This document shows positions 10,055 to 19,760 of a stretch of DNA of 64,000 nt, piece after piece. How positions within the stretch are numbered: the stretch's first letter is position 1; every line of letters begins with the position of its first letter. The stretch lies in assembly GCF_943193185.1 (NCBI RefSeq), contig NZ_CALPDE010000004.1, positions 1 to 64,000 on the forward strand, in the 5' to 3' direction. Origin of the DNA: Lactococcus ileimucosae (GTDB lineage: Bacteria; Bacillota; Bacilli; Lactobacillales; Streptococcaceae). The position numbers and the translations under genes were made by a program. The notes beneath the pieces are model-generated. The model did no database searches, was not told where the DNA came from, and was given only the letters and a program-made list of their open reading frames with translations.

Positions 10055-11308
10055 TCAAATTTCCAATTTATAATACCATTTCAAAAGCTGGTAGTAAGGT
10101 AGCGGTAGTTTTAAAAGACGTTGCAGAAAAGCTCCTTTCCAACTTTTTTGAAAATCTTTAAAAAACTCGCGCGGTTTGAAGATATAGGTGAATAATCCCT
10201 TTGGTGCGGCCAAAGAGTAGATTTCACCTTCGTTTTCTAAAGTCAGCTGGCCCAAAGCTTTAACTTCTGAAGCACAGGGAAATTTGATTACTTGCTGAAA
10301 ACCACTGAACCAAAACTTTGCATCCTCTTTATGCCAATACGGACTATTTGCTGGTAATTCTTTTGCAAAATTCTCTACGAATGCTAAAGCCCCTGCTTGA
10401 ATCGTCAAAAGATTTGTCTGGTCTTGACTTCCTTCCTCGTGAAGAAATTCTTCTAATTTGGGAACGATACGATTTTCTTCTTTTTCGAAACCAATACAGG
10501 AACCTTCTTGGGGCTGAAAAAGACGTTCAAAAATAGGAAAATTCAGTCCCATAAATTTATAATATCCTGTGTCATGTTGTCTATCAAAAAGATAGCCTTT
10601 GCTGTGCTCTAACACTGCTGTAGACTTTCTAGGTAAAATTCCTGCGTAATAGCCTCTAATACTGGCTATATTCAGCTGATCCTTTAATGAATAAAGAGCA
10701 GCTTCTAAGGTTCCATGCCAGCCTATATCAAAAATGGCAATATCTCCTTGAATGTCTTCCTGCTTAAAATAAGCTTGCAAAAGCTCTGCTTCCTGCTGAC
10801 TGTTTTGAATAATTTGTGGAAAAAAACGACTGAGGACTTTGCAAGCTTCTTGATGAGAGAGGAGTTCTTTTGCATCATTAAATACTGTGTTAAGCAATGA
10901 CTGAGGCAAGGCTTCCACCTCTTTCTTCGGCACCCCCAACTTCATTAAGGCTTTGCCAAAGTGAGTTTTAAGATAAGGATATTTGATAAAAAGTTCTTCA
11001 AGATTTCGACTATCTTTCAAAGTTGGCACAGCAAAACTCCGCCGTGAAGCATAGATATAGCTGCTCTCTACCTTTTCATCTTGAACCTCTTCACCTGAAA
11101 AAAGTAAGTCAAACGCTCGTTTGACCATGTAGCCATCTCGCGCTAAAAAGAGAATTCTCTTTAAACCTTTTTTTCTTACTTCTTGGTGAAGCCACGTGCT
11201 CATTCCAAAAAGATAGGGACCAAAAGAGCGGTACCCAAACTTGTAGTATTCATCATCTTGGTTCTTCAAATGAAGCGAAATATGTTGTTCCAAGTACGCA
11301 TCGTACAA
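10055..11308 (-). CDS. HAD-like protein of surface-polysaccharide loci (COG5610-like)
   Basis: This 417-residue soluble protein has the motif RILFLARDGYMVKRAFDLLF near residue 52, resembling the nucleotidase/HAD-like proteins (COG5610) often found in lipopolysaccharide and exopolysaccharide clusters. A second acidic block, IAIFDIGWHGTLEAALY, lies near residue 195. The biochemical role of the family is not settled. The frame opens with a TTG at 11308, preceded by GGGGGG about 8 bases away; the next Met is at residue 36 inside the conserved region, so the TTG start is likely. It lies 11 bases after the glycosyltransferase and is the last gene of the licD-GT2-HAD group. Confidence 0.75.
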   Translation of the reverse strand: MYDAYLEQHISLHLKNQDDEYYKFGYRSFGPYLFGMSTWLHQEVRKKGLKRILFLARDGYMVKRAFDLLFSGEEVQDEKVESSYIYASRRSFAVPTLKDSRNLEELFIKYPYLKTHFGKALMKLGVPKKEVEALPQSLLNTVFNDAKELLSHQEACKVLSRFFPQIIQNSQQEAELLQAYFKQEDIQGDIAIFDIGWHGTLEAALYSLKDQLNIASIRGYYAGILPRKSTAVLEHSKGYLFDRQHDTGYYKFMGLNFPIFERLFQPQEGSCIGFEKEENRIVPKLEEFLHEEGSQDQTNLLTIQAGALAFVENFAKELPANSPYWHKEDAKFWFSGFQQVIKFPCASEVKALGQLTLENEGEIYSLAAPKGLFTYIFKPREFFKDFQKSWKGAFLQRLLKLPLPYYQLLKWYYKLEI

Positions 11309-11319
11309 TGTAGTCCCCC

Positions 11320-12270
11320 CTATTTTTTGAAAGCAAATAAAACATCGCGCAAACGACCGCTCATACTATCATAGTATTTCCAGTCTTTCACTATTTGTCT
11401 AAACACTCCGAAGAATTTGTTATCGCGTGCCATAGCATGACGTTTTACATAAAAGTCATGATAAGCTTTTGCTTTCGGAGCATAGTGTGAGCCTCGTGCA
11501 CGCAATACTTGATACAGAACATCGTAAAATCCAACAAACTTATACAGTTCATCGACATGAACACGTTTTGATGACCTTATAGTCAAAAGACGCTCTCCTG
11601 TAGCATTGCGGTCATGCAATAAATGTGTTCCTACAATACGATTCAGATTATAGCCTGTCCCTGTCAAACTCGAAAGTGCAGCAACAAGCACATCATGTGT
11701 GATGTTATATTCTGGCTTCCAATATTTAACAACATCTGCAATAAACTGGCGGCGCATGCCGACAACCCAGCCTACACGGTAAGAAGAATAAGCAAAACGC
11801 GGCGGATATTTTGAAAACTCTTGATGCTTATCAAACTCAAAATACTTGAACCAACTCGGCAGGTCGGCAACATCTTCCGAAACTTTTTTGACCTCGATAT
11901 CTGCTGATAGCACCTCTATTTCTGGATGTCTTTCCATAAGCCGGACTTGCTGGTAATTCTTATCTGAATGCCAAATGTTGTCTTGGTCCGAGAAAAAAGC
12001 TATTTCAATATCATATTCCAAACTGTCAACGAGGAGCTGACGAAAATTCAAGCGCCAGCCCATATTTTTATCATTAACTTTAACCACCCAGTTTTTCAGC
12101 TTGTATTTTTCAATATACGTCTTTAAAAATTCTACAGTGTTGTCTGTGGAACAATCGTCTCGAAATAGAACAAAATCAGGCCTTAAGTCCTGTTTCCGAA
12201 TCGTATCCAATTGTCTTTTCAATAGTCTTTCGCCATTATAAGTGGCGACAAGTACAGCAGTTGTCGTCAT
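11320..12270 (-). CDS. Family 2 glycosyltransferase
   Basis: This 316-residue enzyme has an N-terminal GT-A fold. The nucleotide-sugar binding start is VLVATYNGERLLKRQLDTI. The acidic FRDDCSTDNT motif lies at about residue 37, and the metal-binding block AFFSDQDNIW near residue 92. These are typical of rhamnosyltransferase-like GT2 enzymes that build wall polysaccharides, but donor and acceptor cannot be read from sequence. Its ATG overlaps the licD stop codon by four bases, so the two are translationally coupled. Confidence 0.88.
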   Translation of the reverse strand: MTTTAVLVATYNGERLLKRQLDTIRKQDLRPDFVLFRDDCSTDNTVEFLKTYIEKYKLKNWVVKVNDKNMGWRLNFRQLLVDSLEYDIEIAFFSDQDNIWHSDKNYQQVRLMERHPEIEVLSADIEVKKVSEDVADLPSWFKYFEFDKHQEFSKYPPRFAYSSYRVGWVVGMRRQFIADVVKYWKPEYNITHDVLVAALSSLTGTGYNLNRIVGTHLLHDRNATGERLLTIRSSKRVHVDELYKFVGFYDVLYQVLRARGSHYAPKAKAYHDFYVKRHAMARDNKFFGVFRQIVKDWKYYDSMSGRLRDVLFAFKK

Positions 12271-13097
12271 TTTTTATCTTTCCAATACCAGCGGTAGTAG
12301 TTGTGATTGCGAACAGCTTTTTTCTTGGGTGGATTACGCCAATCTCCGTAAAGTTCGCTCAGGTAGACATCGTGATTTTTAATTTTTTTTAGCTTTAAAT
12401 TTTCAAATTCAGTGTCTTCATATTCTGTGAAGATAGCCTTATCAAAATACCCTGTCTTCTTTGGCGGTGACCAAACAAAATTACAAAACTTCTGATTTTG
12501 ATTGTTATATTTTTGCATGAGCAAGTCTACTTTCTCAGCTAAAATTTTACTGTGTCCCTTATAATGCAAATGATAGGGCAGCCACAAAAGGGTTTTTGCT
12601 ATAAAATACAAACGTTTCTCCGAACTGGCATAAGAAAGTCCCTTCGGAGCAGAAGAAACCAAATGTGTAACTGCGGTACGGACTTTTTTCTTAAAACGCT
12701 CGCCTTCAATCTTATCCGCAGGCAAGCTATCTAAAGGAAAAATATCAATAAAAATTCCCGTGCCCCTATTCAAAGTATCTAAGTCACTCACAAAATAAGT
12801 TCGATTATCATATAATTTAGCAAAGGGAAGGTAGGCAACATGACTCTTATAATATAAAAGGGTAAAATGTTCTGGTAAATCATCCATGAGAGCTGCCATT
12901 AAACGCTCATAGTTAGGGCGTGTAAGCATCATATCAATGTCATCATCCCACGGAATATAACCTTTATATTTTACTGAACCAAGTAAGGTTCCAGCGCTAA
13001 TAGAGTAATCTATTCCCTGCTCACGACAAACTTTATCAATATAAGCCATGAGTTCTAATTGAAGAGCACGTTGCTCCCCTTTTGTTATCTCTTTCAT
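12267..13097 (-). CDS. LicD family phosphotransferase
   Basis: LicD-family enzymes transfer phosphocholine or similar phospho-alcohols (phosphoglycerol, phosphoribitol) onto surface glycans. The signature SAGTLLGSVKYKGYIPWDDD followed by IDMMLTRPNYERL is present at about residues 34-65, including the acidic triad. The length of 276 residues is normal. A good promoter lies upstream, and it leads a three-gene group with a GT2 enzyme and a HAD-like protein. Which group is transferred is unknown; the absence of choline uptake or activation genes nearby argues weakly against phosphocholine. Confidence 0.9.
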   Translation of the reverse strand: MKEITKGEQRALQLELMAYIDKVCREQGIDYSISAGTLLGSVKYKGYIPWDDDIDMMLTRPNYERLMAALMDDLPEHFTLLYYKSHVAYLPFAKLYDNRTYFVSDLDTLNRGTGIFIDIFPLDSLPADKIEGERFKKKVRTAVTHLVSSAPKGLSYASSEKRLYFIAKTLLWLPYHLHYKGHSKILAEKVDLLMQKYNNQNQKFCNFVWSPPKKTGYFDKAIFTEYEDTEFENLKLKKIKNHDVYLSELYGDWRNPPKKKAVRNHNYYRWYWKDKK

Positions 13098-13140
13098 TTT
13101 TCCCTATCCTTAGTAGCATTTATCAGCCATTTGACACCTA

Positions 13141-13169
13141 AGTATAACAAATTTATGATTCTTCCTCAA
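13141..13169 (-). promoter_or_regulatory. Promoter of the licD group
   Basis: On the minus strand TTGAGG (13164-13169) and TATACT (13141-13146) are separated by 17 bases, about 40 bases before the licD start. Confidence 0.75.
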
Positions 13170-13487
13170 CATTTGTCATGTTGGTGCATATAGCTCATTA
13201 AAATAAAAAGCCAAACATTGCAAGCTTCTCATAAATAACCAAAAACCTCAGTTAAATTGACTCCTCAACGTTTATCCTCTCCTAATTCAGCCAGTAAAAA
13301 CAAAGTGTTAAATGCTTGAAACTATTGCTAGAAGAGGGCTGTTCTCTATTGACTGCATCTCTCTTAAATTTTGTCGTCTCTTATTTGGCTATCGAAAAAC
13401 TGGAAACATTTGATGCAGGTTTAGAGAACATTTACTTAAACAAAAAGAAGCAAAGAAAGGGAAAGTGCATATCTAATCTCCAAAATC
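13170..13487. other. Gene-poor stretch between licD and the ABC importer
   Basis: I see no convincing gene here. A plus-strand frame at 13316-13534 runs antisense into the ATPase gene, lacks a clear ribosome binding site and has no family-like pattern. A weak imperfect repeat near 13455-13500 may end the importer transcript. Confidence 0.5.
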
Positions 13488-14264
13488 TCATCTTTCTCCT
13501 TTCTCAAGTCCTTTCCAAAATTTATGTTTTTTAAGCATATAGTCTAACACGTCTGTCTGGTACACCTGCTTCAAAAACTCTCTGGAGAGTATCTCTTTGG
13601 CTCTCCCTTGAGATAAGACTTTTCCCTCCTTTAAAACTAAAATGTTTTCAGAGAAAGAAAGCGCTAAATCAATGTCGTGAAAAACAGCAATTACTGTTTT
13701 ACTTTGGTCAAAATATTCCTCTAAATACCGCAACATTTCAAGCTGATAATGGATATCCAAATGATTGTTTGGCTCATCCAGTAAAATAATTTCAGGATTT
13801 TGCAAAAGTGTACGCGCGAAAAAGACACGTTGTAGCTGTCCTCCAGAAAGTTTAGAGAGTTCTTGATCCCTTATATCATCCAAATCAAGAGCCTCCATTA
13901 CCTGCAAAACACGGGCTTTGTCTTTTGCTCGCGCAACTGCCATAAACCTTTTTCTCAGTTGTGTATATAAGCCCATCATTAGTGTTTCGTATACAGAGTA
14001 AGAAAAATACATTGCCGTATTTTGCGATAAAAGCGCAACTTTTTCGGCTAATTCGATTCTTTTGAAATCTTTTAGTGAGCGGTTGCTAAGAGTGATTTCT
14101 CCTCGATATTCTACTAAGCCAGCTAAACTCTTTAAAAGCGTGGACTTCCCACTGCCATTAGGACCTAGTATAGCCAATCTTTGACCAGTTCCAACAGATA
14201 AATTTATATCGGTAAGAACTTTCTGCCCCGTGTAAGCAACGCTCAATTTTCTAACTTCTAGCAT
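13488..14264 (-). CDS. ABC transporter ATP-binding protein (iron-siderophore/cobalamin type)
   Basis: This is the FecE/BtuD-like ATPase of an importer. The 258 residues include a Walker A motif (GPNGSGKST), the signature LSGGQLQRV, Walker B with D-loop (IILLDEPNNHLD) and the H-loop (VFHDID). I start it at 14264, where the ATG follows the permease stop with one base between, rather than at an ATG 17 codons upstream inside the permease. It is the last gene of a binding protein-permease-ATPase operon. Confidence 0.93.
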   Translation of the reverse strand: MLEVRKLSVAYTGQKVLTDINLSVGTGQRLAILGPNGSGKSTLLKSLAGLVEYRGEITLSNRSLKDFKRIELAEKVALLSQNTAMYFSYSVYETLMMGLYTQLRKRFMAVARAKDKARVLQVMEALDLDDIRDQELSKLSGGQLQRVFFARTLLQNPEIILLDEPNNHLDIHYQLEMLRYLEEYFDQSKTVIAVFHDIDLALSFSENILVLKEGKVLSQGRAKEILSREFLKQVYQTDVLDYMLKKHKFWKGLEKGER

Positions 14265-14265
14265 C

Positions 14266-15285
14266 CTATTTTTTCCCTTTCCTAAAGAAGATATGACAGA
14301 AAAAAGGCACCCCAATCAAGGCAGTCACTGCTCCAATAGGAATTTCCCTTGGGGCGATGATGCTCCTCGCTAAAGTATCTGCAATGACACAAAGAAGTCC
14401 TCCTAAAAGAGCCGAACTTGGCAGAACCCATTTGTGAGTTGCTCCAAATAATCGTCGAGCAAGATGTGGTGCAATCAGATCTACAAAGCCAATCACTCCG
14501 GTCATTGCTACACTAACTCCAGTTAACAAGCTTGAAAAACCAATTAAAATAAACTTCGTCCGTTTAACTTCAACGCCTTGACTTAAAGCAAACGCATCTC
14601 CAAAGCTTAAGATGTCCATTTCTCTATGAAAATAAAACAAGAAAAAGAAACTGAATACCAAGATTGGGGAAAGAAGCCACACATTTTCCCAAGAGGCTCC
14701 CGAAAAACTTCCCAATTGCCAGAAAAAGAGGCGTTGCATATAATCAGGAGAAAAAGTCATGATTAGAGTTAAAAATGCATTAACAAACAATGAAAAAACT
14801 AGACCAACAAGAATGACTGTCTGATTATCCAAACGGTTAGAATATCGTTGTGCGAAGAGTAAAACCAGAAAAACTGTGATAAGCCCAAAAATAAAACCAC
14901 CAGCACTCATTGCGATTGTTGGTGTTGCAAAGCTGAGCCCCAGCAGCATAACGATTGAAGCGCCCAAAGAGGCACCAGAGGATACTCCTAAAGTATAAGA
15001 AGATGCTAGAGGGTTTTGAAGCAGAGACTGCATTACTGTTCCACTGGCACCTAAAGCAAGGCCAGTAAGAAAGCTTAAAACTATCCGCGGCAATCTTACT
15101 TCAAGGATAATGTTCTCTAGAAGTGGCGAAATATTTTTCGACCTTCCTGCAACTGTACTGATTAAGTCATTGAGAGGTATGTGTACACTTCCTAAACTTA
15201 TACTTATCAACATTGCAACCAAGGCCACAACAAAAAGCAAAAGAATGCGTCGGGCTTTGCTTCTACTCAAGATTCTTGAATACAT
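14266..15285 (-). CDS. ABC transporter permease, FecCD/BtuC family
   Basis: This 339-residue membrane protein has about ten hydrophobic helices and the FecCD-family signature around residues 80-115 (GASGTVMQSLLQNPLASSYT, then LGVSSGASLGA). Its partners are the lipoprotein gene, whose end it overlaps by 23 bases, and the ATPase that starts one base after its stop. The family imports ferric siderophores, heme or cobalamin; substrate cannot be assigned from this subunit. Confidence 0.93.
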   Translation of the reverse strand: MYSRILSRSKARRILLLFVVALVAMLISISLGSVHIPLNDLISTVAGRSKNISPLLENIILEVRLPRIVLSFLTGLALGASGTVMQSLLQNPLASSYTLGVSSGASLGASIVMLLGLSFATPTIAMSAGGFIFGLITVFLVLLFAQRYSNRLDNQTVILVGLVFSLFVNAFLTLIMTFSPDYMQRLFFWQLGSFSGASWENVWLLSPILVFSFFFLFYFHREMDILSFGDAFALSQGVEVKRTKFILIGFSSLLTGVSVAMTGVIGFVDLIAPHLARRLFGATHKWVLPSSALLGGLLCVIADTLARSIIAPREIPIGAVTALIGVPFFCHIFFRKGKK

Positions 15286-16201
15286 CTGGATACACCACTT
15301 TTGCCATTTCTTTCATCGCCCCAACTATATGTTGATTGGGAAGGGAACTTCTGCCATTATCAATATAATAAACAGCTTTGTCTTTCACTGCCTTGACTTC
15401 TTTCCAGGTGTTCATTTTGAGAATATCATCAACTGGATGAGGCACATAGTTAACATTGGTCAAAATCACGTCAGGATTGGATAAAATAGCAGCTTCTTCT
15501 GAAATTTTTACTGCACCAGTCTCTTTTGCCATTACATTAGTAGCACCGATAGTTTCAATCATTTCATTGATAAAGGTTTCTTTCCCCATGCTGTAAATCT
15601 CCGGTGAGGCAGCAATTTCAAATAATACACTTTTTTTATGACTTATCGTTTCAGCTTGTTTTTTTAAAGCAGTGATATCCTTTTCCATCTGCGAAATGAT
15701 TGCCTGCCCTTTTTCTTTTTGATTCACAGTCAGTGCTACGAGGCAGATATTATCTTTGATTTCCTTAAAATTCTTTTCCGATGGCAAAACGACAACTGCA
15801 ATACCTTTTTCCTTAATCTTTTCAATCTTGTCTGAAGATTGAAACATCGTGAGATCCGTCACAAACACTACTTCTGGTTTGAGTGCCATTATTTTTTCGA
15901 GATCCAAATTCATCATATCTGACTGTTCCAAGCTTCCCAAATCCTTGACATACTTGGGACTTTGGCTATCAACAGCGACAAGTTTATCTTTTTGTCCAAG
16001 GTCATCAATCACTTGTGTAATCGCTGGTGAAAGTGAAACAATTCTGCTGGCATTCCTTGGAATACTTATTTTTTCCCCCTGAACTGTCGTAATCTCAATC
16101 TTAGAATGCGAGTTTTCTTTAGACTTCTCATTATGTTTCGCACAGGCTGATAAACTTAAAATTACCAGCAATAATCCAATTTTTAATATTTTATTTTTCA
16201 T
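15263..16201 (-). CDS. Substrate-binding lipoprotein of the iron/cobalamin-type importer
   Basis: This 312-residue protein has a lipoprotein signal peptide with lipobox LSAC (Cys20). It has a TroA-like two-lobe fold with the block RIVSLSPAITQVIDDLGQ near residue 60 and ALKPEVVFVTDL near residue 107. The RIVSLSPA pattern is most common in BtuF-like cobalamin binders, though heme and siderophore binders share it. A cobalamin riboswitch was looked for upstream and not found, so I leave the substrate open. It leads the three-gene operon. Confidence 0.88.
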   Translation of the reverse strand: MKNKILKIGLLLVILSLSACAKHNEKSKENSHSKIEITTVQGEKISIPRNASRIVSLSPAITQVIDDLGQKDKLVAVDSQSPKYVKDLGSLEQSDMMNLDLEKIMALKPEVVFVTDLTMFQSSDKIEKIKEKGIAVVVLPSEKNFKEIKDNICLVALTVNQKEKGQAIISQMEKDITALKKQAETISHKKSVLFEIAASPEIYSMGKETFINEMIETIGATNVMAKETGAVKISEEAAILSNPDVILTNVNYVPHPVDDILKMNTWKEVKAVKDKAVYYIDNGRSSLPNQHIVGAMKEMAKVVYPDVFKNLE

Positions 16202-16730
16202 TTTTCTCTTGTCGTACTAGAAAAGTTCCTGCGCGTGTAAGAACTTTTATTTACTTCTCCTGTCTTTATACACACAAAAGAAGAAAAAAATAAGTAAAGC
16301 GCTTTAACATTCCTCATTTATTCTTCTTTCCCCAAACTGCTCACTTCGTGCACGGCAGCACAGTAGATGGAGGGATGCGTAAGGGACACTTATTTCCTGA
16401 TTATAGACTTCTTGAATGACTTCAAATAATCTTCGACTCAACTATCGCTATCATTTTATCATGATTTCCACCTTATTTCTACCTCTTCTCATTTGAGTTT
16501 CACTGTAAAAAAACAGATAAAATTTCTCTCCTAATTGCCTTTTGCTTTTAAAAAATTATTATCTCACTTAATAAGGGATGATTTAAAAGTAGCTGCTAGA
16601 CACTTCTTACCTCTCCCACACCAATGGCAGCGCTTTTGTTTTTTTAAGAGCACATCTTCTAGAAGAACGATAGAAAAACCTTCTCTTTTAGAAAGTAAAG
16701 CAAAATATCCGATTTATTATTGTCGCACAA

Positions 16731-16766
16731 CTTTATTTTACGTGAAAAAGTTCACGTAAAATAAAG
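16731..16766. repeat. Perfect 16-bp inverted repeat upstream of prs
   Basis: The arms at 16731-16746 and 16751-16766 are perfect reverse complements with a 4-base loop (core ACGTGAA-AAAG-TTCACGT). No T tract follows on either strand, so it is not a simple terminator. It lies about 37-72 bases upstream of the predicted prs transcription start, where an operator would be expected. Confidence 0.8.
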
Positions 16767-16790
16767 CTATGAAATCCCCTCCAAATTTGG

Positions 16791-16796
16791 TAGAAT
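16791..16796 (+). promoter_or_regulatory. -10 box of prs
   Basis: TAGAAT lies about 30 bases before the prs start. The -35 region is weak, which would fit a promoter helped by a protein bound at the palindrome upstream. Confidence 0.5.
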
Positions 16797-16826
16797 AGAC
16801 ATATCATATATAATAGGAGAAGAATC

Positions 16827-17792
16827 GTGACTTATTCTGACGCACACCTTAAACTTTTTTCACTGAACTCGAACCCAGAATTGGCCGAGAGAATCAGCAA
16901 AATTATGGATGTTCCTTTGGGAAAAGTAACTTCAAAACAATTTTCCGATGGAGAAATCATGATTAACATGGAAGAAAGTGTCCGCAATCATGATGTTTAT
17001 ATCATCCAGTCAACCAGTTATCCTGTTAATGACAACATCTGGGAGTTGTTAATCATGATTGATGCCTGCGTCCGTGCTTCTGCACATTCTGTCAACATTG
17101 TTATGCCCTACTTTGGCTATGCACGTCAAGACCGTACAGCTTCAAGTCGTGAACCTATTACAGCTAAACTTATAGCCGACATGCTTGTCAAAGCTGGTGC
17201 TGATCGTGTTTTAACTTTGGATCTTCACGCTGTTCAAGTACAGGGCTTCTTTGACATTCCTGTAGATAATCTTTTCACCGTTCCACTTTTCGCAGAATAT
17301 TACATGAATCAAGGTTTGTCTGGTGACGACGTCGTGGTTGTTGCGCCGAAAAACTCTGGTATCAAGCGCGCACGCAGCCTTGCTGAATACTTGGAATCTC
17401 CTATAGCCATCGTTGACTATGAAGACGATGATGCTAAACGTGAAAATGGTTATATCATCGGTAATGTAGAAGGTAAGAAAGTTATTCTTATTGACGATAT
17501 ATTAAACACAGGTGTAACTTTCTCAAACGCTGCCTCTGTCGTTCGAGAAGCTGGCGCAGAAGATGTTTATGCTGTAGCAAGTCATGGTCTCTTCACAAAA
17601 ACTGCAGCAGACTTGCTTGAAAACTCTGGCATTTGTGAAGTCCTTGTTACAGACTCCGTTGCCACCCAAAATCGAAAACCTAAGAATGTAAAATATCTCA
17701 GTGTAGATGATCATATGGCTGATGCAATCCTTCGCATCCACGAAGGCCGTCCTGTATCCCCTCTCTTTCAGTTTGATAAAACTCAGGACTAA
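16827..17792 (+). CDS. prs: Ribose-phosphate pyrophosphokinase paralogue (Prs2-like)
   Basis: PRPP synthetase makes phosphoribosyl pyrophosphate from ribose 5-phosphate and ATP. The 321-residue protein has the two phosphoribosyltransferase-fold halves, [14 protein letters not shown] (about residue 132) and the PRPP loop [14 protein letters not shown] (about residue 220). It belongs to the divergent second type seen in streptococci and lactococci. The usual RQDRKARSREP reads [11 protein letters not shown], and the catalytic flexible loop, normally DKRR, is replaced by an acidic stretch ([10 protein letters not shown] near residue 200). The start is GTG with AGGAGA six bases before it. It is probably monocistronic. 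Confidence 0.93.
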   Translation: MTYSDAHLKLFSLNSNPELAERISKIMDVPLGKVTSKQFSDGEIMINMEESVRNHDVYIIQSTSYPVNDNIWELLIMIDACVRASAHSVNIVMPYFGYARQDRTASSREPITAKLIADMLVKAGADRVLTLDLHAVQVQGFFDIPVDNLFTVPLFAEYYMNQGLSGDDVVVVAPKNSGIKRARSLAEYLESPIAIVDYEDDDAKRENGYIIGNVEGKKVILIDDILNTGVTFSNAASVVREAGAEDVYAVASHGLFTKTAADLLENSGICEVLVTDSVATQNRKPKNVKYLSVDDHMADAILRIHEGRPVSPLFQFDKTQD

Positions 17793-17933
17793 AGATTATA
17801 GTGAGACAATAAGCTTTGAGACACGAATGCGTAGATTGAATCCAATTGAGCCAATGCTTCTTACGGTTTGATAGAATTATACCAAAATACATTAAATGCT
17901 TGTGGGCAATTTTCTGTAAACACAAGTGCTGCT

Positions 17934-17967
17934 AAAAACGATAAGATTATGATATCTTATCGTTTTT
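17934..17967 (+). terminator. Terminator of prs
   Basis: The arms AAAAACGATAAGAT (17934-17947) and ATCTTATCGTTTTT (17954-17967) are perfect complements with a 6-base loop. Confidence 0.9.
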
Positions 17968-17970
17968 CTG

Positions 17971-18010
17971 TCCTCCTTATCTTGGGTTAAGCAAATCAGG
18001 AGGATTTTTT
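17971..18010 (+). terminator. Possible second terminator after prs
   Basis: TCCTCCT (17971-17977) pairs with AGGAGGA (17998-18004), followed by T6. The 20-base loop makes it weaker than the hairpin just upstream. Confidence 0.45.
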
Positions 18011-18049
18011 AATTTTCGTATGTTTGCTGTGATGAATTCTGAGAATCGC

Positions 18050-18078
18050 TTGCGAAATTTATAAAATTCTGATAGAAT
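18050..18078 (+). promoter_or_regulatory. Promoter of the serS T-box transcript
   Basis: TTGCGA (18050-18055) and TAGAAT (18073-18078) are separated by 17 bases. The start would fall near 18085, giving a 240-base leader before serS. Confidence 0.7.
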
Positions 18079-18084
18079 GACAGT

Positions 18085-19599
<1,515 letters not shown>

Positions 19600-19658
19600 G
19601 ATAAATATCAGAAAGCTGGAGGTAAAGCAGTAACTTTTTTCTGATTTATCTCAAAAAC

Positions 19659-19705
19659 AAAAATGCTTAAGCGCGTACATTTACGTACTTCTTAAGCATT
19701 TTTTC
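19659..19705. terminator. Bidirectional terminator between serS and phoU
   Basis: The arms AAAAATGCTTAAG (19659-19671) and CTTAAGCATTTTT (19691-19703) form a 13-bp stem with A and T tracts on both sides, serving the convergent serS and phoU genes. Confidence 0.9.
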
Positions 19706-19760
19706 ATTTTTTGGAAGCCAAGCTTTGAAGAAAAGCGCCTAAAGTCCAGACTTTCTTCAA

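Larger units (their letters stand above)
16202..16826. other. Long intergenic region between the importer and prs
   Basis: These 625 bases hold no convincing gene. Visible structures are an 8-bp inverted repeat AAAAGTTC...GAACTTTT (16221-16248) just before the importer, a 12-bp palindrome TAAAGCGCTTTA (16295-16306) that only partly matches a CcpA site, a GC-richer patch at 16335-16390, and the perfect palindrome listed separately. A 74-codon plus-strand frame at 16535-16759 has no good ribosome binding site and looks spurious. Confidence 0.55.

Noticed and set aside
13316-13534. Plus-strand 72-codon protein
   Set aside because: It runs antisense into the ABC ATPase gene and lacks a credible ribosome binding site.
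16295-16306. CcpA cre site TAAAGCGCTTTA
   Set aside because: The palindrome is perfect, but outer positions do not fit the cre consensus, so I do not call it a cre.
16202-16500. Cobalamin riboswitch upstream of the BtuF-like gene
   Set aside because: I read the minus strand for the B12-box and the conserved core and found only a GC-richer patch without the expected blocks.
16535-16759. Plus-strand 74-codon protein upstream of prs
   Set aside because: No ribosome binding site, and its 3' end lies in the perfect palindrome; composition looks random.
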